Source of the DNA: Gnetum montanum
Taxonomy: Eukaryota; Streptophyta; Gnetopsida; Gnetales; Gnetaceae
DNA: 64,000 bases
Reading direction: 5' to 3'
Assembly (NCBI GenBank): GCA_015680685.1
Contig: MNCI01023340.1
Span: forward strand, 188,184-252,183
The notes under the pieces are model-generated. The model had not been told where the DNA came from, searched no databases, and was given only the letters and a program-made list of their open reading frames with translations. Of this stretch, positions 32,201 through 42,889 are shown piece after piece. A program made the position numbers and the translations under genes. Each line of letters begins with the position of its first letter. The stretch's first letter is position 1.

Positions 32201-32218
32201 ATGTTTTCCCATTCCCAA

Positions 32219-32230
32219 GCTCTAATACCA
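32219..32230 (-). promoter_or_regulatory. Virus primer binding site, copy 2
   Basis: On the minus strand TGGTATTAGAGC, one base (C to T) from the perfect initiator tRNA-Met site of copy 1. The flanking text (AAAACATAGAGTTTGTTGTT) is shared with copy 1. Confidence 0.8.
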
Positions 32231-32437
32231 TTTGAGGGGTGAGGTTCTTAAACCTCAAGGTTTGCAAGGGCTTGCTCCAAATCATCATGAAACTACCTAG
32301 GCAAACTAAAAACCATGATAGTAATGTGACGAGAAAGACAATGAATATGCTCAATGGAAGCAAAACTACACTTGGCTTGCTACCTCGCATAGCACTCTTA
32401 CACGACTCAACCCATAAGAACTCTTTCTCTCACGAGG

Positions 32438-32640
32438 CAACAAGAGAGTGTATCCTAAGTGTTGAGTCCTAAGAGGTTGAGTTTGAGTTCTACAAGTGTG
32501 TTGTAGTGTTTTTCAGCAAAGTTTGTAAGTGCCATGGTTGTGCTAAGCCCATTATTATAAGGTTCTTGAAGCTTTGGTATGTTTGATTGAAGTAATACAA
32601 AGTTTGCTTGGAAGGTTATCCTTTGTTCTCAGTACTCCTC
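32438..32640 (+). other. Virus leader fragment in plus orientation
   Basis: Matches copy 1 at about 15745-15930 (GTTTGAGTTCTA, a TTATAAGGTTCTT block, GGAAGGTTATCCTTT, AGTACTCCTCTG). It adjoins the opposite-strand leader of copy 2 on its left and an RT fragment on its right, so it is a misplaced piece of the virus intergenic region. Confidence 0.7.
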
Positions 32641-33093
32641 TGTCCAAAGACTCGAAGAAGTTTCAAGCTGCACAAAGAGAAATTGAGTTTCTGGGAGTAA
32701 CACTGAAGGATGGAAAGATTCACATGTAACCACATGTGCTTCAAAAGATAGCTCTATTTCCAAATAGGTTAGAATCGAAGGATCATTGTCTCAGATTTTG
32801 GGATGTTTAAATTATGTTTCAAGGCATATTGAAAAAATTTTAGACAAAACAATAGAGATCAAGGATGCGAAGGCTACCAAACAAGTTCACACATTAAAAT
32901 GAGAATGTGAAAGGGAGCCATGTCTTCTGCAACATCTCAACCTCATGGAAGTGCTTGATAACATTCTACTGATTTACCAACCCCTTTTTTCAAACCAATT
33001 CACTCATAATTTCATGAACGAGCTTTTGCAAAGTAATGGATGAGAAGTGCAATTATGTACAACCTTCTAATGCATCAATCTTTACCAGGAGAC
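32641..33093 (+). pseudogene. Virus RT thumb and pol tail fragment, plus strand
   Basis: Starts in the RT thumb (ACTCGAAGAAGTTTCAAG), follows copy 1 at 14395-14690 (EIEFLGVTLKDGKI, a FGCLNYVSRHIEK block), then skips about 680 bases including RNase H and resumes at the equivalent of 15371-15550 (ACCAATCTTTACCAGGAGA). The first 18 bases are the inverted match of the left breakpoint of copy 2 at 27070-27090. Confidence 0.7.
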
Positions 33094-33294
33094 TACATGG
33101 TACACTAATGAATGCTTGGTCCTACGACCGTAGCCACCATAAGATGAAGCCACATCCTCAACGTTACTAGCAAGCATGTTAGAAGAGATATTCAAATTGA
33201 TAAAAGCCTGCAATGATTGTTCCTGTGCTTGTGGCAAGATATGTGCTATCCACAAAGCCATTGTTAAAGCATTATGAAATACTACATGGATCAC
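33094..33294 (-). other. Unassigned insert between virus pieces
   Basis: About 200 bases that match no other virus copy here. The minus strand has a 70-codon frame (33082-33294) with LWIAHILPQAQEQSLQ and a SSYGGYGRRTK stretch. I do not recognise it. It may be filler captured at a repair junction or a section of host DNA. Confidence 0.4.
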
Positions 33295-33470
33295 CTATTA
33301 TCGATGAATTCTTGATACTTCTACCACTTGGCCATGCCATTGATTGCTAGCTTTAGAGGAATGATGATAATGCTCATCATGGTAGGCATTTTCTTAATTT
33401 GATGTTGCTAGTGCTAGGGAAGCTAAAATTTTTGGGAAAAGCTAGCTCTCTGTGTCTCCATTGAGACTGG
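33295..33470 (-). pseudogene. Virus protease start, copy 3, left of element C
   Basis: Minus-strand text matches the protease N-terminal region of the other copies (a KYQEF block at about 33310; MSIIIIPLKLAINGMA equivalents) and runs into the pre-protease linker. It is cut at 33470 by element C; the same sequence resumes at 41061 after the target duplication ACTGG. Confidence 0.7.
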
Positions 33471-34270
33471 TGATGAGTGGCGAGGTACCCCTACACTCAA
33501 CTATACAACTACGAGTGTTACATGCATGATCCAATCAAACTCTGCAGACAGACTAGTTGTGGCACCTAGATATTTATCGTTAGGTCGCAGTTCGCTATCT
33601 TCCCACCTGGACTAGTGTTAACTTTGTCACGTATGGTTTAGTCCAGAGTGAGGTGTATTATGTGTTTCTAGGCTAATGCTACTCCTGAAGATAATGGGAA
33701 ATAATATTAACTAATCTAGGAGAGAGAGGATGAGAGAATCTAAATTAGCCTAAGTGTGATGAGCATCTATTCCTTGATTATCCATACACATCTTGGACTT
33801 CGTACATGACTACTACTAGGATTACTAAGCTCAGATCCTAGGTATGTTACTGAGTTACCAAGTAGTTACACTTAAATGCTCGTAATCAAGTCGTACTCAT
33901 TCCACGTTTAATAGGAGTTTAAGGGTGAGAGAGATTAACTAGGAAAGTAGTAAATAACAATTAAATAAATAATTAAACTAAGTGAATGCTATAATGATGA
34001 AGTAATCTTGATCTTTATTTCCGGTCATGTGCGTGTCCAAGTACATCACACTTGAATAAGGATGCCATACAATTACAATCACCACACTGCGGGCATACAC
34101 TGAGAGGAAAAGGGTTAAGAGAAATTAAACACTTAAACTAAGAACTACTTACTTATTACTAACTGATCTATCTACCTCTTATTTATAGATGAGGAAATAG
34201 GCTGAGATATCGCATACGCGATATCATGACTGGGCTACGATATTGCAGTTGACCAAAATACAACTCATCA
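33471..34270 (-). repeat. 3' LTR of element C
   Basis: TGATGAGTGG to CAACTCATCA on the plus strand, 800 bases. On the minus strand the GATATC cluster (about 34205-34250) precedes the TATA box (complement at 34181-34187). Confidence 0.92.
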
Positions 34271-34282
34271 TACCCCCATGAC
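34271..34282 (-). other. Polypurine tract of element C
   Basis: On the minus strand GTCATGGGGGTA directly before the 3' LTR, identical to A and B. Confidence 0.85.
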
Positions 34283-34435
34283 TGAATAAAAACTCGTCCT
34301 TGAGTTACAGTGATTACACAGTGGATAGGTATGGGATTATTGAACGGTGAAAATGGATTTATGCCGTAGTATGGAATGAAAAAAAAATTAAGACACAATA
34401 CAAAGAATGTGCTACAACTACAAGATTGGTGGAAC

Positions 34436-36453
34436 TCATGTAGTTCCTGGTGGCAGTGGCTCCTCCATTGGTGCTTTCCCTTTGTCTTGTGCTCCAGTTC
34501 TTTAGCTTTGATGGCGTTGAAGTATGACATGGAGTTTCTCCTCTTCAGTCCAGGAATCTTGTGCCGTCCATGCTAATCTTTCGATGTTTGATGGAGTCGG
34601 CACTTCCCATGGGAAGGGTAGTTGTGAAAACATTTGATTTTCCTTGACATACCAGGCCGCAAATACCCATCGTTCCTCCTTGTATGCTTTGGCTTTGTCT
34701 TTGTATTCTTAGAAATCTGCAAGCCATCGAGCCAAATCTACTGCGACACCTTTTTGGCCTTGGTGGCTTGCCTTTACCACCCCAAGTTTAGAATTTGCAA
34801 TCTCCAGTTGTTGCAATACCTTCTTGCGTTCTGCAAATTCTGTTTTATATTTTATGTAGGTGGTAGCTACCTATTTCTTGAGCTCAGTTCTTGGGCACCC
34901 TACTATTAACATGGCAAGATTGGCATACTGCAAGTTTGCCAACTCCATGTATTCTATAAGATCTTGGATCTGCAGGTCCCAGTTCTTCACTTCCACCTAG
35001 TGGGCAAAGGCATATCTGTCCAATATGGCCTGCCAGTTAGTTTGTTGGGCACTCATAGCATTGATGTGGACCTTGGCCATATGGATCTCCTTCTCAAGGA
35101 TCTTTTTGTACATCCCCACTTGGCCTCAGAAGTTCTCCTTTAGCTTTTCATGTCGTTTAGCCTCATTTTGCCACGCACTTATCTTGATAGCTGACTTTTG
35201 GCAAATGGTGGGTACCTCCTCCATTGAGAGGGTTTGATTCTCCCTAGCTAAACGGTGCGGTCCAAAGAAATCATTGGCTATACAGCATCATCGATGATGC
35301 AAAAGATATTTACATCATCATGACTTCCCTAACTAACCATCTTAGCGATGACCCTAAGATGGCTCATCGATGGTCTGTAGTCTTATGGCGGTGGTGGTTG
35401 ACCTTGGCTCATGCTAGGCCCTACTTCCTGTTGTTGCCTGGGTCCTGTACATGGAAATTCGTTGGGTCCTGCAAGTTGAGTTGCAGTTGGTTCAGCCATT
35501 TGTTCTTCTTCTTGTTCTGGTCCCAGCGTCTCGCCAGAGATTTTCCTTGCAGCTGGAGACTTTAACAATTCAGCATATGAAGCATGTTGGGCTTTTTAGA
35601 GGACATCATTAGTGTATCCTCTGATACCAGCACATTGGCACAACCTCCTGATAAGGTAAGGGAAGGACAACGCCATCTTCCCTATCTTCCGTTCCTTGAA
35701 CTGCCTCAGGATCTCCGTATAGTATAGATGAGGAAGGTTAGCATCAACCTTTCCCATCAGCACTATACATCCTCTTGCCACATACGTTGAGATTCTTTTT
35801 AAGCCCTTCGTGGGGAAGAGGTGATACGTTCCAATCTTAAAATAAATCCTCTCTTCCTTTGTCAACTCTCCAAATGTCTTCTCCCTACCATATGCCCTTT
35901 CCAACCAAACTCGTTGCACATCGGGGTCTAAACAGGTAGACAAATAAGCAACCTTGGGCCTTATATTCGGAAGGTTTAATACTTCTGAGATGGCCTACAT
36001 AGAGAAATCAACTATCACACCACAAATGTTGACAATGGTACCTTGTTTTCTGTTGTGCAAGAGTTGGTACATTTCCCCTAGGTACCAGGCACCGCTTTCA
36101 GAGAGGATAGGACATAAGGGAGATCCTTTGAGATGATCCCTAATAGCCTCAGGAGTGAACTTTGCAAAAGATTTAAATTTTAATTCCACAATAATCGCAG
36201 CGAAGGGGGACCTTTCGTGGATAGCCTGAACACAATCTTGGGGCAACGTGAGATGTTGTCTCTATCCAGGCGCTATAATAGCTCCTCCTTCTACCTGCCC
36301 GGACTATACAGTAGCAAGGTCTTCTTGGTGAATGTTGAATGATTGTTCCTCCTATTCTATATGTTGTCTGGTAGGATCTTGTCTTCCTCCTCTCCGAGGT
36401 CGTTTACTTCCACCTTGAGCAAGACCTTCCTGTTTTCCACGTTTTGGGGCCAT
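34436..36453 (-). pseudogene. ORFX of element C
   Basis: About 670 codons with few stops; the best-preserved copy. It starts MAPKRGKQEGLAQGG after TGATTGTAG; then the globular domain with VELKFKSFAKF, SPLCPILSESGAWYLGEMYQ, VIVDFSM..ISEVLNLPN, ERIYFKIGTYHLFPTKGLKR, DANLPHLYYTEILRQF and FPYLIRRLCQCAGIRGY (about 36246-35596); a Pro/Gln-rich linker (EQEEEQMAEPTATQLAGP); a coiled coil; EYMELANLQYANLAML (about 34960-34910); and a tail ending TRNYMSS. Compared with B the coiled coil is shorter. The similarity with B and D is clear at protein level in the globular domain and in the EYMEL block. Confidence 0.65.
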
Positions 36454-36467
36454 CTACAATCACACAG
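36451..36467 (-). promoter_or_regulatory. Acceptor-like site at the ORFX start, element C
   Basis: Minus strand: CTGTGTGATTGTAG directly followed by ATG. It matches B (GTGTGATTGCAG|ATG). An ATTAAC word upstream could serve as branch point. Confidence 0.5.
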
Positions 36468-36740
36468 GGCCAAGCGTTAATAAGGTTGTTTCTGAAGTTA
36501 ATTTATAACTTACTGCTTTCCTTAACTAATTCAATTTTATTCTATCTCTGTGTGATGTTTCCCGAATGATTGTAATAGTGAGTCCTGTTACTTAGGTGGT
36601 TTTCCAATTTTTGTTTCCTGATACTCCTAGGGATGAAATGGTTTTCAGCATAATTATCCTTATTATTATAATTAATTACCCTTAATGATGTCCTTTGGGC
36701 GATGAAAAATTCCAAAAAAGTTATGCGCTATTTAGCGTAT

Positions 36741-36760
36741 GTCCCTCCCCCATGACTAAG
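36741..36760 (-). other. Internal PPT-like tract of element C
   Basis: Minus strand CTTAGTCATGGGGGAGGGAC, very close to the 3' PPT and at the same place relative to ORFX as in B. Confidence 0.4.
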
Positions 36761-36930
36761 TTGAACACTCCAGGTTCAAGTAGGTTTAGACAGAATTAAA
36801 ATTGGAGTACCAGCAAGCAAGATATGGATATGAAAGCAAGGGTCACCCAATTGCAATTCATAGAGAAAAAATTTGAAAACTCCCCCGCGTGAAGTGTCAA
36901 AATGAGGTTAAGTGTTGCAGGGGGACATCC

Positions 36931-36994
36931 CTTTTTATAGCTGGATGGGACGCAATATCCTGTACAATACATCGTGTACGCGATATCGTGGCCC
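36931..36994 (-). promoter_or_regulatory. Internal LTR-like promoter block of element C
   Basis: Minus strand: CCACGATATCGCGTACACGA, then GGATATTGCGTCCC, then CTATAAAAAG (complement at 36931-36940). The words match the U3 of this family's LTRs (for example TGATATCGCGTATGCGATAT in the 3' LTR of C). It lies about 480 bases before the ORFX start, as in B. Confidence 0.6.
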
Positions 36995-38386
36995 TAGTGA
37001 TGTTTAGGCTTGAGGGAAAATACCAAATTTTTAAGGTTTTTCTGGAATTAAAAGTGAAAATCAAGGACATGTGGCACATGTTAAAAGATTCTTGGGTAAA
37101 TTAATTTGTTTCAAAGGCACAAATAATTATGTATGGTGTAATTGATCAATAAAACCTCAGGTGGTAGAGAAAAAGGCTATGTGATGGTTCATAGGAACGT
37201 TGAATCGGAGGGATAGTAATAAGGGAAAGAAAATCATTGGCAATATGCTAAGGGTAATAAATGGTGTGCAGAAGATGGGTCATGAGTGCAAATTACAAAA
37301 GATTATGCAAGTGGATTCTCCCCAAAGCAGGTTCCAACCTTTAATTCCCTTGCATCACCACACTTAAAAGTGTCCGTGGGCACTAAAAGGGTTAAGCGTA
37401 ATCTGCACTAATTCCACAAAACACACACATGTAAATATCACCGGAATGAGGTAAGAATTCTATGCTATACAAGACGCTAGTAACAATTACATGAACAATG
37501 ACATGAGATAAGGTATAGAAGGGATTGTAGAGATTGGGACATGAGGTAACCAACCCAGGGCATGGTGAATCCTACGTGTAAAGCATGATTAAGGTGTCAT
37601 TAACCCATCATTCCAAGATTAGGACCAAGTTTGTTCCTCTGATCAGTGACACCACATTATTTCATCCCATGATGAACAACTATGAGAGTACCAAAACAAC
37701 AAGGTGTACGATCACTTGGCATTTTTTTCAAGGGAGGAGCGATTTTTTGCTTTGTGGCACTTTGTTTTTCTGCTTTTCTTTTCTTTTTCTTTTCTTCTAT
37801 TTTTTTTTTGAATACTAAATCCAAAGAAGCCACCAACCTTCAGGAATGGGTGCATGTATTTCCAATGGGACCCCTTAGAATAGCATTGGATTTTTGAGTA
37901 CACTTTTGATTACTCTTACTCCCATTTTCATTAAATCTACAAGGATCTTAGTACAACCACATTGCATAATAACTCTCACAAACGTCACCAAAGAAAATCC
38001 GCAATCCCCTTGATGTCACACCCTAATCATTCCCTCTTGGTCCATCCTTCTTCATTCTAGGTACAATGAACACAAAATTAATTTTAAGTTTTAAGAATGT
38101 CAAGAATATCATTGTACCCTTGAACAGAACCTCTTATTTGTAGAGTGGATGAGTGGGTGTAATGGGCTCACTATCCAAATAATTGATCACTTGAGACTTG
38201 ATAACATAGAACACACCTCAACCAATGAGCCACATGAGTGTTTTATTCGTCTATGAGATTACTTACAAAAGTGTAAAAAGATAAAAAGATAAAAAAGACA
38301 AAATGATAAAACAAGAAATTGAAAACTTGAAAAATTGGAAAACAAAAAGTTGTAAAATTAAAGAAAATGAAAAATAGTTATTAATC
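36995..38386 (-). other. Spacer of element C between gag and ORFX
   Basis: Non-coding. Shared blocks with the B spacer in order, and with the isolated fragment at 4660-5330. A pyrimidine-rich tract lies at 37735-37815. Confidence 0.6.
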
Positions 38387-40133
38387 CTACTTGTTATTGG
38401 AATGGGAGGTATCCCCCATAACTAAACAGTTGAGCATGGCACCGATTAATAAATGAAAGATAAGGATCCTTGCATGTTGAAAATGTTGAAACTTGGTCAT
38501 ACTTACCCCATCATGGTTCACACACTTGGTTATCGTAAGCATAGTGGGGCAATTTATAAGATGTGGTTCTTGGGTAAAGAGTTGACCCACTATGATATTT
38601 GGGACCGTTAAATGGTATGCAAGGATCGGGATGTTTCCTTCCATGACTATGTTCATTGGGCCGTATAGTTGTTGGAGTGTTAATTGGTGGCCCTGATGAA
38701 GTGACATGATGCATGCGGTTTGAAGATAAAGTTGCACCACAGTGTTGGACTTGTACTAAGTTGAAGGATGCAGTGGCCTTGGAATTATGTTATCCCTTCC
38801 TACGAACATGTTTAAAGAAGGGACGCTTTTGATGTTTAGGAGGCCTCTCACTGTTGTTAATAGTCATAGCACAAGTGACGTTTGTGGGTTGTTACTGTGG
38901 TACAAACACCTTAGGAACAATTGGTGGTGATGTAGAAGGAGGGAAAGGATGAGAATGTTGAAAATTAGGAGAATTATGAGGTGCATAGGGTGGTGATTGT
39001 GTTGAAGACATGGGCTGATATTATTGAGAAGAATGGTAGTGCGGTGAGATAGAGTATGTTGACCCAATTGGGAAAACAAGATATTGAACTAGATAAGCAT
39101 TTGGATTTAGGTGATATGAAGGGTGTCTTCAATTTAGGGGTGGTTTCCCCCATGACTGGGATTGTTGCCACTATGATCAAACATAGTATCTCTATATGAA
39201 CTCTAGGTGTAACGTGTTTCTCCAATGCTCATATAAACGTAACAAGATTGGGAATTTGCTCTTGGGGTGATCGTACAGGCATATCTTGCATTCATACGTA
39301 TCATTGGCATTTGAGCTCTTATTTTCTTCATTCATTCTTTTCGAATGTCTAATGATATTTTGTCTTGCTTCACGAGTTTTCAAAACTCTATCTCCAATAA
39401 TATCAATAACTTCTCCACACTTTTTATGTGTCCATTCCAACATCTTATTCATCTTTTCCTCGACTTCCTCTAACGATTGTTGTACTGGAAAAGATGGTTC
39501 TTCCTCCTTGAGATAGGTTGATTTCTCCTTTTTGTGATTATGGACCTTTGTTAAGTTGATATTTTGGTCCCATTGATTTTTTTCAACACTCTCCCATCTA
39601 GCCATTTCTCCTTCCTCTTTTTCTACCTGCTTAATAAGCTCTTGGACTTGATGGGTTCGCAGTCTGTATAGTTTCCCTTGGGGATACACCCCTAGGGTCT
39701 CTCTTATTTCATTATGTAGCCCATCAATGATATGGTACATTAACCTTTCCTCGGAGAACCCATGGCCTAGACAGCTATTTAATAGTGCATAATATCTTTC
39801 TAAGGCCATGTCCAAGGATTCATGTTNNNNNNNNNNNNAAAATTTTGGAAAGTTATTTAAATCGAGCCTGGGTAGGTGGCTCTCTTTACGATGCCTACAG
39901 GAGATTCGAATAGACTCTTGTATTTTCGTTAGGCTTGTAGTGGCTAGTAGGGGTTCATCATCATCTAGTAAGTTATGCTTTCATGTGTTGGGATGATGTT
40001 TCTTTTGTTCATGTTTATAACAAACCCCTACCTCGGGTTGCGTACTCCAATCTTCATTGTCATATAGTTCATTGGTTCTCCAATGAACTTCCTCACTAGA
40101 TGTGGCATTATCATAGTCTTGTAGGAGAGGCAT
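38387..40133 (-). pseudogene. gag of element C
   Basis: Starts MPLLQDYDNATSSEEVHWRTNELYD and shows LDLNNFPKF before the sequence gap at 39827-39838. Beyond the gap: MDMALERYYALLNSCLGHGFSEERLMYHIIDGLHNEIRETLG, VQELIKQVEKEEGEMARWE, then a knuckle CKICLYDHPKSKF whose last Cys is Phe, and a Pro/His/Ser-rich tail ending MGDTSHSNNK. Compared with B the gag core (the WYRSL to LRRQIQ part, about 265 bases) is missing at the 12-N gap. The overall plan and the start and end motifs match B. Confidence 0.75.
39827..39838. other. Short assembly gap (12 N) in gag of element C
   Basis: Alignment with element B (about 19025 to 19290) predicts about 265 bases here, so either the gap is longer than drawn or a real deletion coincides with it. 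Confidence 0.9.
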
Positions 40134-40256
40134 GGTTGTGAAGTTGTGTGTGAATTTATATGTGATTGTTTATAATTATTTCCGTCTAAAAGATATATCG
40201 TTAATTTCTGTATAGCGACCTTGTATGATATAACTAATCTAGATAACTAGCACCTT

Positions 40257-40274
40257 CCCCGGAAATGGCGCCAA
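40257..40274 (-). promoter_or_regulatory. Primer binding site of element C
   Basis: Minus strand TTGGCGCCATTTCCGGGG directly after the 5' LTR. It differs by two bases from the tRNA-Asp-type site (TGGCGCCGTTGCCGGGG) used by Tat/Athila-type Gypsy elements of plants. Confidence 0.8.
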
Positions 40275-41055
40275 TGATGAGTGGCGAGGTACCCCTACAC
40301 TCAACCATACGAATATGAGCATTACAAGTGTGATCCAGTCAAACTCCATAGACAGACTAGTTGTGGCACCTAGACAATTATCCTTAGGTCGTAGTTTGTT
40401 GTCTTCCCACCTGGACTAGTGTTAACTTTGTCACATATGGTTTAGTCCAGAGTGAGGTGTATGATGTGTTTCTAGGCTAATGCTACTCCTGAAGATAATG
40501 GGAAATAATATTAACTAATCTAGGAGAGAGAGGGTGAGAGAATCTAAACTAGCCTAAGTGTGATGAGCATCCATTCCTTCATTATCCATACACATCTTGG
40601 ACTTCATGCATGACTAGTACTAGGATTACCAAGCGTAGATCCTAGGCATGCTACTGGGTTACCAAGTAGTCACACTTAAATGCTCGTAATCAAGTCGTAG
40701 TCATTCCACGTTTAACAGGAGTTTAAGGGTGATAGAGATTAACTAGGAAAGTAGTAAATAACAATTAAATAAATAGTTAAACTAAGTGAATGCTACAATA
40801 ATGAAGTAATCTTGATCTTTATTTTCAGTCATGTGCGTGTCCAAGTACGTCACACTCGAATAAGGATGTCGTACAATTACAATCACCACACTGCAAGCAT
40901 ATATTGAGAGGAAAAGGGTTAAGAGAAATAAAACACTTAAACTAAGAACTACTTACTTATTACTAACTAATTTGTCTACCTATTATTTATAGATGAGGAG
41001 ACAGGCTATGATATCGCGTATGCAATATCGCGGTTGACCAAAATGCAACTCATCA
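40275..41055 (-). repeat. 5' LTR of element C
   Basis: TGATGAGTGG to CAACTCATCA on the plus strand, 781 bases. TATA complement at 40985-40991, GATATC words at about 41009-41031. The 19-base shortfall against the 3' LTR lies near the GATATC cluster. Confidence 0.92.
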
Positions 41056-41816
41056 ACTGGAAAGAATTTCTCAAAAGGAGTTATGAGAAACTAAGGTGGG
41101 TTTCCAAGTAGCATCTTTTGATGACGATGAAGTGTGTTTCTTGGACGAAAAACCTCTAAGTAGGGTTTCTTTGCATCCATAGGTAGAAGAATGACTAGGA
41201 TCATTATTTGAAAAATATGGACCCTACAAAATAGAAAATTGGTTAGAAATTAAATTATTTTCGGCTTAGATTGCATTGTAGTTGAATATGGGTCTTCTCC
41301 TTGAAATAAGTTCTACAACTCTTCAAATTCTTCAAGTGTCAAATCTTGCATCCATGCATCTTCATCTAAATCTTCACCCACTTTCATCATTAATCCTAAA
41401 CCTTCTTCTGAACTCTCATCTTCTAAACTTTCATCCTCATTTGATAGCAAATGAACTTGATAGATTTTTTCTTGTTCATCTTCTATTTCTAATTCTTCAA
41501 TAGGTTCCCATTCCTCTAAATAATGCTCAAAGAAACTTTTAATCTTCAGGACTACTTTTCTTTCTAGGACACTCATGGGCATAATGACCATATTCTTTAC
41601 AGTTATAACAACAAATTTTCTTGTGATCCAATGGTTGTTTTCACCTTTTGACTAACATCCTTGTCCCTTTTTTAAATGGTCTTGATTTACCTCTAGATCA
41701 TCTTTTTGTTGTCCATCTAGCTTTTCCTAATTTTATTCCTCCATTTTTTCTACAATATCTACTAGGCTTTCTGGGTGGACGCCCAAACACATCAATTCCA
41801 TCTAAATTAGTACACA
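41056..41816 (-). pseudogene. Virus coat-protein region, copy 3, right of element C
   Basis: Minus strand: VCTNLDGIDVFG (about 41816 downward), the basic region, then a knuckle CYNCKEYGHYAHEC (about 41620-41580) with all four metal-binding positions present, then EPIEELEIEDEQEKIYQVH and an acidic LDEDAWMQDLTLEEFEEL tail. It carries a 24-base in-frame duplication-like expansion in the acidic part (SLEDESSEE) compared with copy 2. It ends abruptly at 41816, where tandem repeats begin. Confidence 0.72.
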
Positions 41817-41819
41817 CTT

Positions 41820-41996
41820 CTTTGCTGCACCAAACTCATGTTGCAATCTTTAACAAAACCCTTACCAATGCATCAAAACTCTATTGTAATCTTTTTCAAA
41901 ATCCTCATTAACATACCAAACCTTCATTACAATCTTTACCAAAATGCTCTCTACAATCTTCATCAAAAGCCCTCATCAATGCCCCATATATTGCAA
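41820..41996. repeat. Degenerate tandem repeat, period about 43
   Basis: Four loose copies built on the words CACCAAACT, TTGCAATCTTTA and CAAAACCCTTACCAATG (for example 41826, 41869, 41912). It starts at the right edge of virus copy 3, so it may mark the insertion site. Confidence 0.55.
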
Positions 41997-42889
41997 GATT
42001 CCCATTAATAGTCTCAAATGAACCTAGTGATGTCCAAGGATCCATTGTTCCTATCAATATCAGTGCTAGATGTGTTGACTTGCATCTTTCTTGCTAATAA
42101 TGTAAATATCCATAGCAACTTTGATAAGTCCTTTATTATTTTCTTAGTGAATCATAGCATCTAATGAATAATTAAATACATTATGTCATAAAAATATTTT
42201 TTAGGAGTCCAAACAATAAAGTAATAAATATGAAACTAAAACTAAAACTATAATAGTAAGGGTGAAAATTTTCTCTTTCCATTTATCAAGTTTCTTTTTT
42301 ATTTTATCTACCATATATTTCTATAAAGCATTCAAATTATGCTCAAAAGAAAAAGGTATTTTTAGAATCATGAAAAAAAAATATTTTTTTAAAGATATTT
42401 GAATGGTTAAGAGTAACTTACTCATTAATATTTCTATTATAACAAATCATAAATTCTTTGCAATTGATACATGATCCAAATAATATTCAACATTCCTCCA
42501 TTCTAACTAATAAATTATTAATCTAAGAATCATACAATCATCACCTAGAGTTTTTATGCTCATTTTTCTAAGTGAGGTCTCAAGAAGATCAATAGATGAC
42601 TAAAAGTTTAGCCTCTTCAAGTGATTGCACCCATGCTCAAACTTGTGCCTTCTCACTTGAGAAACATGCACCTTGTCATTACTCTAAATGCTAGTTCCTC
42701 TAATAAATTATTCATATCTTACAGGGAATTATTAATTATGAAAAATGAATTATTTTCAAAGTGCATGTTAAGTAGTTGCATATATTGATCATTAATTGAA
42801 ATTCCCTTAATGATATTCTATTAAAGATCATAATGCAAGTTATGTGAAAGAAGGACTATTATGATAATGAAAAGATATAAAGCTAGAGG
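41997..42889. other. AT-rich DNA, no gene seen
   Basis: No open frames with domains. A text near 42590-42670 (CAAGTGATTGCACCC, CTTCTCACTTGAGAAACATG) recurs in loose form at 49030-49080, suggesting a dispersed repeat. Confidence 0.4.

Larger units (their letters stand above)
27071..32437 (-). other. Endogenous caulimovirid-like copy 2 (inverted segment)
   Basis: Reads on the minus strand from part of the intergenic region (32437) through primer site, movement protein, coat protein and protease into RT, where it stops inside the thumb region at 27071. It keeps the movement-protein section missing from copy 1 (about 30350-31230), so it is the most complete record of the first half of the genome. 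Its continuation in RT is found not beyond 27071 but on the plus strand from 32641. Confidence 0.75.
33471..41055 (-). mobile_element. Gypsy element C, pol-less, nested in virus copy 3
   Basis: A 7.6-kb minus-strand element with LTRs at both ends, a primer site beside the 5' LTR, gag, spacer, internal promoter-like block, ORFX and PPT, and no pol. A perfect 5-bp target duplication ACTGG borders it (33466-33470 and 41056-41060), and virus sequence continues on both sides. Its LTRs are more alike than those of B (roughly two dozen differences in the first 345 bases by eye), so it inserted later. Confidence 0.92.

Noticed and set aside
27071-32640. Simple inversion of one virus segment
   Set aside because: Reversing the segment does not restore the genome order, because the plus-strand leader piece lies on the wrong side.
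37585-37903. Short hydrophobic frames in the spacer of element C
   Set aside because: They come from a pyrimidine-rich tract and have no counterpart in element B.
41820-41996. CRISPR-like array
   Set aside because: Units are degenerate and contiguous without spacers, and the genome is a plant.
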